From contig NC_091013.1 of NCBI RefSeq assembly GCF_041296385.1, positions 30,203,001 to 30,267,000 of the forward strand: a DNA stretch of 64,000 nucleotides, read 5' to 3'. This DNA is from Aphelocoma coerulescens (taxonomy: Eukaryota > Chordata > Aves > Passeriformes > Corvidae). Shown piece by piece: positions 38,455 through 49,600 of this stretch (the first letter of the stretch is position 1; each line of letters opens with the position of its first letter). The notes under the pieces were generated by a model. The model made no database searches. It saw only the letters and a list, made by a program, of their open reading frames with translations, and was not told where the DNA came from. Made by a program: the position numbers and the translations under genes.

Positions 38455-38965
38455 TGAATCCCGGAGAGAGGTGTCCGAGCCAGGTGGTTCTGGGGAGTGC
38501 CGGGCAGTGCCGCGGACAGGGAAGCGCGGCTGGGTGGGAGAGAGACAGGGCCGGGGCCGGGGCAGGGCCGGGGCCGGGGCAGGGCCGGGGCCGGGGCAGG
38601 GCCGGGGCCGGGGCAGGGCCGGGGCCGGGGCAGGGCCGGGGCCGGGGCAGGGCCGGGGCCGGGCAGGGCCGGGGCCGGGGCCGGGGCAGGGCCGGGGCAG
38701 GGGGGCCCGGAGAGCTCCCCGGCCAGCGAGGGCGGCGCGGGGCACTCCCGCAGGGATGCCCTGACCGGGGCAGGCGCTCGGCTGCGAGGGAGGGGAGAAG
38801 GAGCTGCCCGCGCCCGGCCCTTGCCTCCCCCAGCCCGCTGCCCGCCCCTGCCCTACCTGGCTGCGGCAGCAAGGCAGCTCGCCCGGCTTGGCGAGGGGGC
38901 TGTGCTGCCACCCAGCCCTCGGAAACCCAGAGGTGCGCCCCGCCAGCAGAGCGAGCGATGATCAA
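38455..38965. promoter_or_regulatory. CpG-rich island, likely promoter of IL18R1
   Basis: This is the only strongly GC- and CpG-rich stretch in the window; its neighbours are AT-rich. It lies about 3.2 kb upstream of the IL18R1 start codon. On the minus strand a donor-like CAG/GTAGGG at 38857/38856 could end a first untranslated exon starting near 38960. Promoter function and the target gene are inferred from position. Confidence 0.45.
38547..38698. repeat. 17-bp G-rich minisatellite
   Basis: Six exact copies of AGGGCCGGGGCCGGGGC are followed by copies of 16, 23 and 11 bases. Because 17 is not a multiple of three, the array is open in every frame and yields Gly/Arg/Ala/Pro-rich frames on both strands; these are not genes. 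Confidence 0.97.
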
Positions 38966-38999
38966 CTTTTAGGAGACGGAGAGGTGGGGGTGGGTGTGG

Positions 39000-41150
39000 G
39001 TGTGTGCCTGTGCCTTCCCTCTCACAACCTTCCAGGGGAAGAAAAGCCATAAGGAGGTGATTGTCTTCCGCTGTCTTCCGCTGTCTTCAGCTGAAACGCC
39101 TCCTCCTCCGCCTTTCTGCTGAACGCCCATTGTAGGACTCTTTTCCAAGGAGTGTGGTGGAGGTAGGACGGAGTGCTACGAACGAGTATATTGGGCTGAG
39201 TATACCAACTTTTATCTCTGCTACGGCTTCCTCCCCACCTCGCTGCCTGCTTTGAGAATGAGGACGTGCAAAGAGCTAAAACTGAAAGGTTGATATTCTG
39301 CAAAGACCTCAAAAGACATACACACACACAAAAAAAAAGGAAAAAAAATACATCCCACAAAAAAAAAAATACAAAATATGGTGTGGAGGAAAATAGACAA
39401 GGCAAAAGACATGATTCTATATTGGTTTTATGAGAAATGTCCCCATTTGAGTGCTATTTTTTTCTGTGCTACCATCCCCTTCATGGGGAGAATAAGGAAA
39501 ACTTTCAAGACATGAAACATTTTGTAGTTCCATTACTGCAAAGTGAGTGTATGTATTCACTTCTAAATAAGCCATCATGCCATTAGTTGAGTTGGCTTGT
39601 TAGCCAAACGTTGATCCATTGGAACTGTGGTTCCACCAGGGGTTTCTGACAGGCATATTTCCTGTTTGAGTCCTGTTCCTGAGTAAATGAATGCTTGCCT
39701 TTGTTAATTACATGGACAGTTTATCTGCTGAGTACTGTTCAATACTTCACTATACTTCTAAATAAAGTTAGTTTGGTAACAGTGGGAAAAAGTCATTCCC
39801 TCAGGAATTCTTTTATTTTCATATCACCCTTTTCATCTTCAGAAATTTGCTTGGTGACAGCTATCTTTTGGGTTTTTTACCCAGGACAACTCCTAATGCA
39901 AAAGGTTCCAATTGCAACAAGAGGGATCACGTTAGACGTAAAACAAACAGGTTACACTAAAAAGGAGGGAGGGATTACACAGAGCTGGCTGTCTTGCATA
40001 TTTTCATTGCAGAGGTGAAGCAAAGAAACCCTGGAGTGTTTTACTGTCTCATCTCATTTTTTTCCTCATCACAGATTGAAACAATATGTATATAACAACA
40101 ATCAGACCTTTGGATAACATAAATCAGCACAATTTCAGGAAAGTAAGCTAAGGATACAAGTAACTATAACTACTTTAAAAATGTGTAAAAGGTACTTTAC
40201 ACTGCTTTTGGTTCTATGACTTAGTACCTGATTTTAAAACCAAAAAGAAAGTAGATATCATAAAGATGATAATGATTTTTTAAGACAGTCTGGAAACTAT
40301 TTAGCAGCCAACAAATAAAATCATAAAGTAAAATGTCATCAGCTTTTTACTTTCACAGACTAAGTCTTCATAGCGACAGTTTTGAAACTTCTTTTTTTTT
40401 ACTTAGTCTTTTACAGCAATATTTTCCGTGAGCTTTTCTCTCATTTTCTCTCATGTGCTTTCATACTCTTTTGAAACACTCACAAGTTTTTTGAACTTTA
40501 ATCTGCATTGCAGAAAGAGCTGTGTTCAATTGGTCCTTTCAACTGACATAGCTAGCTCTGTGATACATGAATATATGTGAAAGGAGAATAAACTTCACAC
40601 TTTTTAGTTCTCTGACTAATACAATTTTAATAGAGAAACTTTAGTCTGGTAATAGATATGTAACTTGACTAAAAATAGCTACAGCTTAGATTTTCATTTT
40701 GAAAATGCCACAATGAACATGAAAGTTTGCACTAATACTGGAAAACAGACTGTTGAATGAAGCTCTGACAACCTGATCAATCAGTTAGGGAAGATCTGTT
40801 ACTTCACAGTTTTTCGCTTCCTTTCCATCCGACATAAACTATACCAAGGTACTAAATGAAAAACTGAAACTATTTCCGTCAGAAATTGCAACACATCCAA
40901 CTCCTGTAACCATGGTTTAAACCTGTTTGCTGTTAGCTGGCAGTAGTCCTTCTTAAACTACTCCTATTATCTCTATATACAAGTTATATTAATTCTTAGC
41001 AGAGGTTAAGTTATATTCAATAGTTTTTCAGCATTATCTTCCCCTGATATCAGAAAAGCAGGTTACAAACTGAAAATGTGTCTGTTAGAGCCTCATATGT
41101 TTCTCATAAATATTAAAATACCAAAGTTGAACACTTTCAAACTTTCCTCC
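39000..41150. other. intergenic flank right of the CpG island
   Basis: No gene recognised. Short A-rich and CA-rich tracts lie at 39315-39370, and a thrice-repeated CTGTCTTC(C/A)G motif lies near 39063-39093. Otherwise it looks unique and AT-rich. Confidence 0.5.
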
Positions 41151-41154
41151 ATAT

Positions 41155-42235
41155 CACAGTATCACAGGGTAATTCAGGTTTGAAGGGACCTCTGGGAGTC
41201 CTCAGGTCCAGCCCCCCTTCAGGGTGCGTACAACTGAGACACGAACACTTACAAGGATGGGGATTCCACAGCTTCTCTGGGTACATGTTCCAGCTTTGGA
41301 CCATGCATATGGTGAAATTGTTTTTCTTAATACATAATACAAATTTCTCATGTTCTAATTAGTGCCAGTTACTTTTTTATCCTATCTCTGTGCTCCTTTA
41401 AGAAGAGTCTGGCTCCATCCATTCTCTCTGTCTTTTCATTAGATTCTTGTAGATGGAAACAGGGCCTCTTGTCCTCTCCCTGTATGATCTTTCCTCTTGG
41501 TGGTCTTCCCCTGGACTTCAATATGTCAGTACCTCACTTGTACTGGGGAGCCCAAAACTTGATATAGTGCCCCAGAGATGATTTCACAAATGCTGCATTC
41601 TGGGGAATAACCACTTCCACAGCTACATTCTCATTAGTAAGGTGCAGGGTGCAGTTGGTTGCCTTAGTCACAAGGATACACTGCTGAATCATGTCCACTT
41701 TCGTGTCAACCAGGACATCCAGTCTATTTCCACAAAGTTATTTTGTGTTAGGTTGACCTCCAGGCTGCCTTGCTGAATGGGTTTATTCCATCTCAGATGC
41801 AGCACTTTGCACATGCCTTGGACTGAACTTCGTGAGTTTCTCATCAGTCCATTTCTTCAGCCTGTTGCTGTCCAAAACAGCAGCCCTGTGCTTCAGTGGG
41901 TCAAGTATCCCTCCACAGTTTGATTTTCTGTCTAAAAATCCACTGGTTGTGCAGTCTGTCCCATTGTCAAGGTCATCAATAAGGATGCTAAACAGTCCTG
42001 GTACTGATATCACTCCCTGAGGGATGTCTCTAGTGATTTGTTGTGAGCTGAGGTCTGTGTGCTGGTCACAATGCGTTGGTCCCACAGGGACTTTAGTCCC
42101 ACTGTTTTTCTGCTCACTTTTGTGGATTTGTCTATCTAACAGAGACTGTGACAAAGACCTTGCTCAATACAAGATATGCAGCATCCAGTGTCCTCCCACT
42201 GTCCAAAACACAGCTGGACATGCATGATATGTGTC
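41155..42235 (-). mobile_element. CR1 LINE fragment, about 1 kb
   Basis: The left end is the antisense CR1 3' end (ATCACAGGGTAATTCAGGTT, then TGAAGGGACCTCTGGGAGTC). The body continues through CTGGGGAGCCCAAAACTTGA and a GAGGGATGTCTCTAGTGATT block that in CR1 belongs to the end of ORF2 and the start of the 3' UTR. It is diverged and has no intact reading frame. Confidence 0.87.
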
Positions 42236-42798
42236 TAAAACAACAGCTGTAGTTTTTCAACCCCTGAAAGAATCAGGAACATACAGTTGTACATTCAATT
42301 GAATATACTATCAATTTTACACATCATCTTTCAAACAGACTTTGTCCAATGAAAAGTAAGAAATTAATGTTGCATATACTACAAATAATAGCTTACTATG
42401 AAAACTTCCAAAAATTTCTAAAAACTTCCTGTAAGTGGTCAGTCTCTTGGGCTTCACAACCATGGGAGCTGTAGGAACATCAAATCTTAAACCTATAGGA
42501 TTTCTAGCTGGTCAGAATCTCTGGGTCCCTGTTCACCCAGGAGAGGGCGGGATGACTCTGCTCTATTAAAGAAGTTAAAGCAAATCTGCTCTCCACCTTG
42601 GGGTGCCAAAACCAGAGAAGCACAGGGCAGAAACTGAAGAACATTAAAACTCTTTGTGGACAATATAATTAAGCAACAAAATTGCCTTGGTGCTGTTTAG
42701 TTTAAGCTTAAAGCATCCAAACTGAATATTCTATAAGATTTCTATATTTATTCCTATGTTATTATTTCTATGTTTATTTATTTCTATGTTGGAAGAAG

Positions 42799-42838
42799 AC
42801 TTTTTTGTTTGTTTGTTTTGTTTTTGTTTTGTTTTTCA
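42799..42838. repeat. T/G-rich simple repeat (TTTG/TTTTTG)n
   Basis: A short degenerate run of TTTG and TTTTTG units. Confidence 0.8.
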
Positions 42839-42948
42839 CAGAGTAGACTCTCATTCTGTTATTCTGTGAAGGCAGACTTCTTAGTGTAAAAATACCCAAT
42901 TTTAATCAAAAAAGTGGTTTTGAAAATCTAGGTTCTTTGTAAGTTGCA

Positions 42949-43490
42949 TATCATAGAATCACTGAGAGTTGAAGGCACCTCTGGAAGTTATCTAGTCAAC
43001 CCCCCTGCCCAAGATTGGCCAGAACCTAGCCCTGGAGATTTTTTTAGTATCTCCAAGGCTGGAGACTCCACAACTTCCCTGGGCAACCTGTGCCAGTACT
43101 GGGCCACCCTCACCATAAAAATAAAACCTTTCTGATGTTCAGAGGGAGCCTCCCTTTTTTAAGTTTTCACCCATTGCCTCTTGTCCTGTCAGTGGCCATC
43201 ACTGAGAAGAGCCTGACTCCCTCTTTTTTGTACCCTCCCTTCAGATGAGGGACTTCACCAGGCTAAAGAGTCCCAGCTCTCTCTGCTTCTCTTCATAGGA
43301 AAGATGCTCCAATTCCTTCACCAAACTCAAGGCCCTTTGTTGTACTCACTGCAGAATATCCATGTCTCTCTCCTGTTGCGGAGCCCAGAACTGAACCCAG
43401 GACTCCTGATGTGGCCTCAGTGGTGCTGTTACTGTAATGATGCTGTAAAAGTATTCCACAGTACTTTTTGTGCTTTCTCTCTAACATTAC
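42949..43490 (-). mobile_element. CR1 LINE fragment
   Basis: An antisense CR1 beginning ATCATAGAATCACTGAGAGT and GGCACCTCTGGAAGTTATCT. It continues through the CCTCTTGTCCTGTCAGTGGC block to about 43490. It lies 0.7 kb from the previous CR1 in the same orientation but is a separate insertion, since each has its own 3' end. Confidence 0.88.
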
Positions 43491-43739
43491 AAATATGATA
43501 ACATCTGTAGAAAGACATCCATTTTAATGTATATCTCATATTTCTTTACTAAATACCAAGGAATAACAAAAGAAACTATGACAACTGCAGCATTTTTTAG
43601 TCATTATTATGGTCACATACTCACCCCCTGGTCCTGTAAATGTTCTTTGTCACTCTCAGAATTTGCCCCTTTTCTTTCTGTCAAGGCCATTTTGTTCACT
43701 GCTGGCAAACCACAATAAGAACTATTTTCTGCCACAGCC

Positions 43740-44206
43740 TGTGGCATAAATCAAATCTCTCCTGATGGGAGAGAGTTTTAAAGTCCTTGCCAGGAGTTAG
43801 TTCGAGAGACAAATGGAGACTTTCAGCCTTCACTGCTGCTAGATAGTTGTTTATTAAGTCTTATCAGAGAAACAGAGTCACTAGCATGACCCAGACACAG
43901 CACAGAGCAGAGAATGCAGCAGAAAGCCTAATTATCAAGATTTACACAGCCTTTTAAAGATAATTTAACCAATGGTTACTAAAAACGTACATTATTTTCA
44001 CTTTCCTACCAATTATTTAGTAACACAGCCAGGAACTGCGGAATTCTTTGTCCAATCCTCCCAAATTAGTTTTACTGCAGAATATGGAGCAGTAGAAGAA
44101 GAAGAAGGTTTGGAGAACAACAACAATCCTCCATTTTGATGTTTTTGCTCTTATCTATTTACTACAAAGAGAAGCCCAAAACCTCTAAATTTTTCACCCT
44201 GTGACA
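43740..44206 (-). mobile_element. probable solo ERV LTR
   Basis: Read on the minus strand, it starts TGTCACAGGGTG and ends ATTTATGCCACA (TG..CA borders). It has a TTTAAAAGGCTG promoter-like block, an ACTTAATAAAC polyadenylation signal and a following U5-like part with CTCTCGAACTAACTCCTGG. Length is about 467 bases. No flanking internal viral region and no clear target duplication were seen, so it looks like a solo LTR with uncertain ends. Confidence 0.58.
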
Positions 44207-46301
44207 ATCTTACATAGTAGTCTATCACCTAATTCACACCATTGTATTTTCTAGTTCTTGCTGGATAGTTGGCAATTTTTTCCATGGACGAAGGTCAAAA
44301 CAGTATTGTTCAAGGGGGTAAAAACCCTTCAAAACAGGCAGAGAAATATTCTCTGCACTTTGGGTTCCTACAATTTTCCTCTTTTTTTTTCTGCGCTGAG
44401 CATGAAACTTGAAAAAAAGTAGCATCACCACAAGAGCCATGTAGTGAGTTTGTTTTTCACCACAATAACTACACTGACTACAGAAGTCAATGACACATCA
44501 GTATGTTTCAGAGTGATTTGGCTCATTGCTGATCCCATGCACTTCCTCACTGTACCTTCTCCTCATCCCTTTCCAGTTTAAAATTCATCCCAGGCTTCTC
44601 ATTTCCAAGATTCTCACTTATCATCCTTTCTTGTTCATTACATGTCCAGGACCGTATTAAAAACTTATCCTGTGATAATCTTGGAGGTGAATATTCTGTC
44701 TTGCTCAGAAGCTTATGTGAAAAATCTTCATAGTTTATAGCAACAGGCTTTCCTGGTTTTACTATGCCTTAGTGTTAGTATTCTCTCTGTGGGAAGAAAT
44801 GGTACCGTAGGAATAAACCAAGTCTCATGGCATGAATCCATTTTGTGGAGCCTCCCCAGGGACAGTAAGGTTTATCCAGAGGTATCTTTAGGAACAGGGC
44901 CCAACACTGCACACAATCTAATGAGGCAATAACAAAATGCAACATTAAATGCTTTATAGTTGTGGTGAAGTGAGTGATGAGTGAATGAACACTTGAAAAT
45001 ACAACTCATTAGTGAAAAATTGTCTAGGTTGCCATAGATCTTTTAACTGAATGCTGAAAAATATCTATACATATATTTTATGCACATTTTTTCTATTCCA
45101 AATAGCTCTTCATAAGTCTGAAGATCAATATTCAATAAAAACTTGCAGTAAAAGAAAAGAACTTGCCTGTTCTGTAATCCTGGACTGGGTAACAATAAGT
45201 GTTCTGCATCTAATTTTCACTTTTTAAGTCCGTTCTGTAGCAAGTCTAAAGCTGAAAACTAAGCCTTCTCTGACAGTAAGAATTTCCTGGGTTTAAAAAG
45301 CTAAAAAGATTAAAGTTTGCAGGGATACCTGTACTAGAATACATCTTGTTCATACTACCCTGAACTAGAAGGAGATTTGGCTCTGACCTTTACATCTAAG
45401 GTTATTTCCTATCAGAAGAAAGTATGTATACACATACTTTCACATGAGGCCAAAGCATGGAAAAAAGGTAGATATTTCTTGTTATAAAAAAGCACTACAA
45501 TTTTTTCAGTAGCTTAAAGGAGTGCTATCAGTGTACCAAAATCCTAAATTTTAATGTTATTTCTACCTGAAGATAATAATTAGAGTAACAGCATGGTTAT
45601 TGTACCTGAAAGATGTAAAATCTCCCCTTTGTGAGAGATTCAATTTAATAGATATATAAAATATTTTAAAATGCATATAAAATACTTATATATATTAGTG
45701 CATTTATTTCCCTTAAAACTGCATTTTTTTAATGCTGTATTCATATCAGTCTCAAAAGAGCCTTTAGTGAGACATCCATACTAAGAAAAATAAAATTCCA
45801 TCTTGTGAGTATCACTATTGAATCAAAAGGAATAAGTGTCAGGGAAAAAAGTTAACAAAAGCATAGCATTATACTTTCTAGTTGCAAAATACACATTATA
45901 CTTTCTAGTCAAATAATACAGAAGGCATTTATATCTTATCAACTGCATTATAAAGGTGAAGTAAACCTGCAAGGCATTCAGTTGTTCACAATCATAACTT
46001 TCTGTTATATATAACTATATATAGAAATAGTATAGGTACATTTGGTTTCCTGTGACATTTTCTCCACAAAATCTAGAATTTTTTCTTCACAGAAATCTCA
46101 CACCATACTATAAAATCTTCCCTCAGTTTCCTAGACCTCTTCCATCAATTTGCCTTACCATTACTCAACTGAAGGACTGAAAAAAAAGTTCAATAAACAC
46201 AGCCAGACTTCCAGACCATAGAATCACATACCTTCTGAAAGGAAAAACAGTTGTGGGCTTGTAGTCCATCCTAATAGTTCAGCACTGTTTTCCAAGACTG
46301 T
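44207..46301. other. 3' flank of IL1RL1
   Basis: No gene recognised. It probably includes the IL1RL1 3' untranslated region at its right end. The span is AT-rich with AU-rich motifs. Confidence 0.45.
45703..45708 (-). terminator. candidate polyadenylation signal of IL1RL1
   Basis: AATAAA on the minus strand about 600 bases after the IL1RL1 stop. Which signal is used cannot be told from sequence. Confidence 0.25.
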
Positions 46302-46648
46302 TCACCTGGTGTTAGCCGAGTGTGAGGATCTGTGTGCCAGTGGCATATGGTACCTCACCTGTTTCCAGAACTTAGAATTGGGGGACTGGGGGTGCACCGT
46401 GTGCTCCTCTTTCCATTTGATGGTACCTTGCTGCTTAATAATAAACCTAAGAGATTCCTGAAGATTCCCATAAGTCCCAATTTTCTCCATTTCCAGAAGG
46501 ATCACCTTTGTGTCATTTTGAATGAGGGCATTGTATAAAGCAATGTGTTGATCGTAAGCATCTTCTTTTGAATGAATCAGCTGGTGTGTTAGCAGGATGA
46601 TCAGCCGTCTGCTCTTCTGCATCCTCTTCTCAATTGCACTGGCTGCAT
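46302..46648 (-). CDS. IL1RL1: IL1RL1 last coding exon, TIR second half
   Basis: It is entered in phase 1 after TTGCTAG and runs 347 bases to TGA at 46304-46302. The peptide has [35 protein letters not shown] and [15 protein letters not shown], then a short tail shorter than the human one. Confidence 0.94.
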
Positions 46649-49600
46649 CTAGCAATGTACAATGTGTTATTTCTTTTTAAATTCTTTTGTGATTGGAAAC
46701 TATTTTCTTTGCTTTGTAACCAGAAATAACTTCTATCTCATTTCAGTCTGGTACAGTTTATTTATTAGAAAAAGACTTTACCCCCTAAACTGCTCCAAAA
46801 GACAAAAACCACCAACCAACCAAAGGAGATGGGGCAGGGGGAGAGAAAAGCAAAAAGCCCAAAACATAAAGCTTTCATTTCAAATGTTTTCTTTGGCTGA
46901 AAAATTATTATTTTCACTGCTTTTAAGTACTGTTAGGAAATTCTAGTCCAGTGACCTAGGTCAAGTTCAGTAGATCTGACTGTATCAAATTTGTGTTTGA
47001 TCAACAACCTCCATGTAAGGAATCATGTTGTGCCAAGTTTAATGCCTTAGAAATGATCTTACAATACTTACTCATGAAAACTAGCCATTAGGAGACTTTT
47101 AGGTGACTTGCTTCTAAGAGGCTTATTTACAGGTGGGGTTAGAGTTAATTACAGTTAATTGTCCTGAGTTATCGTGTGCTAATTTATATGCTAATCTGTG
47201 CATTATGTTGGTCTTCACCCTGCAGGGGTAGATCAAGAATTGCAGGGCATCTGCGTGTCAGCACAGCTGAAGGTGTTTGCATTACCCACTGCCATATTAG
47301 GGACAGCTGATAAACGCCACTGTCACTGTGATGTTGGAAGTGCTGAACATCAGAAGCTTAAGAGCCAGTGTGCTATGGAAGAAACTTCTGGGCCAGCTTG
47401 GAACTCTCCACATCAAGCCTCTGGGAGCTGCTTTTCTCAATGACCTGCTGGGATGTCTATGGGAGGTAGAGTGTAGATGAATGTCTGTCCAGTGAAACAC
47501 TCATCCCAGTTATAAGAGGTTCTGATGGTCTGTATAATGAAAGCTGGAGTTGTTTTGGTGGGAACATGTGATGCTGGACCGAAAGAAAAGAAGGGGGGGC
47601 CCAGCTGAGGAAATTCAATGCAACAATTATTTAACAAACCAACTGATTTGCACGTGCATCAGCCAGCTCCATATGTACCCTCTTCTCCTTTGCTGGGGCA
47701 TGCCAGACCACTACAAGTGGTGTAAGTTTTTGCCATTGACAGTTTTGTGAGCTACAGTTAGTTCCTTGTGCTGGATCTGGGAATGCTCTGGCTCAACAAT
47801 TTTTGCAACTTTTCTTTACCTTAATTTTTCCCAAGGCCAGGCAGCTCTTTCACAACTTTCCAGAACAGGAGGACATCAAAGACCTCAGTCTCAGGTCAGA
47901 TGAATAACACCTGGCCCAATGCAGATGATTTCAGAAATGGGAAACAGAAAATGCACCAGCTTAGGCTTCATGCCTGCTCACTGGCAGAGAGAAAAGATAT
48001 GGTCTACAGAAGAACCAGAGCACAAGATAAACAGACAAGTCAGCTCTGGAGGAAAGCAGATAGCACCTAGATGACAGCAATCATATGCAACAGTGTGGAG
48101 GGTGTCTATATGGAAATCAGCCCAGATTAAATAACATGATTTCATCCTGAAAGACAAGAAAGCAGGTATAAAGCATACCAATTCTCTCCTGAACTAATGC
48201 TGGAAATTGTGTGAAGGGAAAATAGAACATGTCAGTGAAAGGAAGCTGAACTTCCTGTGACTCTAATGCCCTCACAAAAGGTTGAGAACTCCCAAGTGAT
48301 CACAGCAAATATATTTCCTCAACCCAGTTTGTGGGTTTCTCCTCTTCCTTGTCCTGTAGACAGCCAAGCCAACTCATGCACAGTTTGGTTGTGGCTTTGC
48401 CCAGATAATGGCTGTGCAGAGTTAGACTTTCCAAAGAGCAAGTGTATATTTAGAAGAGTCACACTCAGGGTCGTATTTCCTGCATATGCCGAGATGATAA
48501 GAAGTCTGTGCCCCTTCCTTGTAGTTTGCTTTGCCTTGTGTCACCTGGCCTGAAAGAGCAGACAGATGGCTGCTGAGGAAATGAGCATGAAGGTCAGGGA
48601 TGTAAAGTGACCTCCTATACACCTAAAAGGGACTAGAATCACAATTTGGTCAAGCTTGACAAGTAATTCAGTGTATTATCAGATCTGAAACTTACCTTCT
48701 CCAGGATATATATCTCTCCCATAAATACACAGTTTATATCCACATTTATTTTCAAGAATATCTGGCATGATTTGGTAAACAAAATATTCCACAAAATTAG
48801 CTTCACTGGTGTGGTTTTTGGGGTAGATAACATACGCATCATATATCTTCCCATCTGTAAGGCAAAACAAGAGGAAGGAGTGTTGTGCTTATATGAATTA
48901 GAGCTGTCTATTGCAAAAAGTAGGAGAGAAATAAAAATATTCATCACTGATAGAGATCTAAGAAGAAGTTCTGGCCAATCTGAATAATGTCTATCATCCG
49001 GTACATGTTTGAAAACTAAAGACTGTGTATATTTGGTGTTTTCCATGCTCAATTGTTTTGTCCTGTGTGTTTGTAGCTTTGGAGAACCTGACCTTTGTAT
49101 TGTGAAGGCTGTATCCCAAAGAATATGGAGTAAGATTTCAGTTGATTTATGTGTATTAGCATGATACAGCAATGAAGCTCAGCATTTATTATTTCACTGA
49201 TACAATATGCTATTAACAGGCTTTGTCTCTCAGGACAAGATATTCCATTTAAATTCTTCTGTCTTGAAGAAATGATTCTTCATTCCCACAACATATCATA
49301 CTCCTGAGTGAAAACCCCATTACTTAGGAAAAAATCTTAGAACCAAGCACAAAGTCAAATATTTATTTCATTCTTTGCTTCATGTCTCTCAATTAAATTT
49401 TCCATTACAGCATTTTTATTCTAATCCCAAATGTTTTTTTCTTTCCCGTGGAGATAGCCATATCCTTTCTTTTGGGGCTGAGGTTGTTGCTCAAACCATC
49501 CTAACAATAGATCCTATGAGGAGCAGCTGAGGGAGCTGGGGTTATCTAGTCTGGAGAAGAGGAGGCTCAGGGCTGACCTTATTGCTCTCCATAACCACCT

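Noticed and set aside
38089..38972. Several long overlapping open frames on both strands, up to 218 codons
   Set aside because: They owe their length to the 17-bp GC-rich array, which is open in every frame. Their Gly/Arg/Ala/Pro repeats shift pattern every unit, as a non-triplet repeat must.
39022..39405. 127-codon minus-strand frame beside the CpG island
   Set aside because: It is low complexity (Phe and Cys/Val runs from A-rich and CA-rich tracts), with no conserved motif.
41783..42154. 123-codon minus-strand frame
   Set aside because: It is a remnant of CR1 coding sequence within a truncated LINE copy, not a host gene.
44234..44440. 68-codon minus-strand frame with a basic stretch next to the LTR
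   Set aside because: It might suggest a viral internal region, but there is no polypurine tract before the LTR, no second LTR and no recognised protein motif.
48639..49172. 177-codon minus-strand frame overlapping the IL1RL1 TIR exon
   Set aside because: It is a shadow in another frame; the true frame over 48696-48854 carries the TIR motifs.
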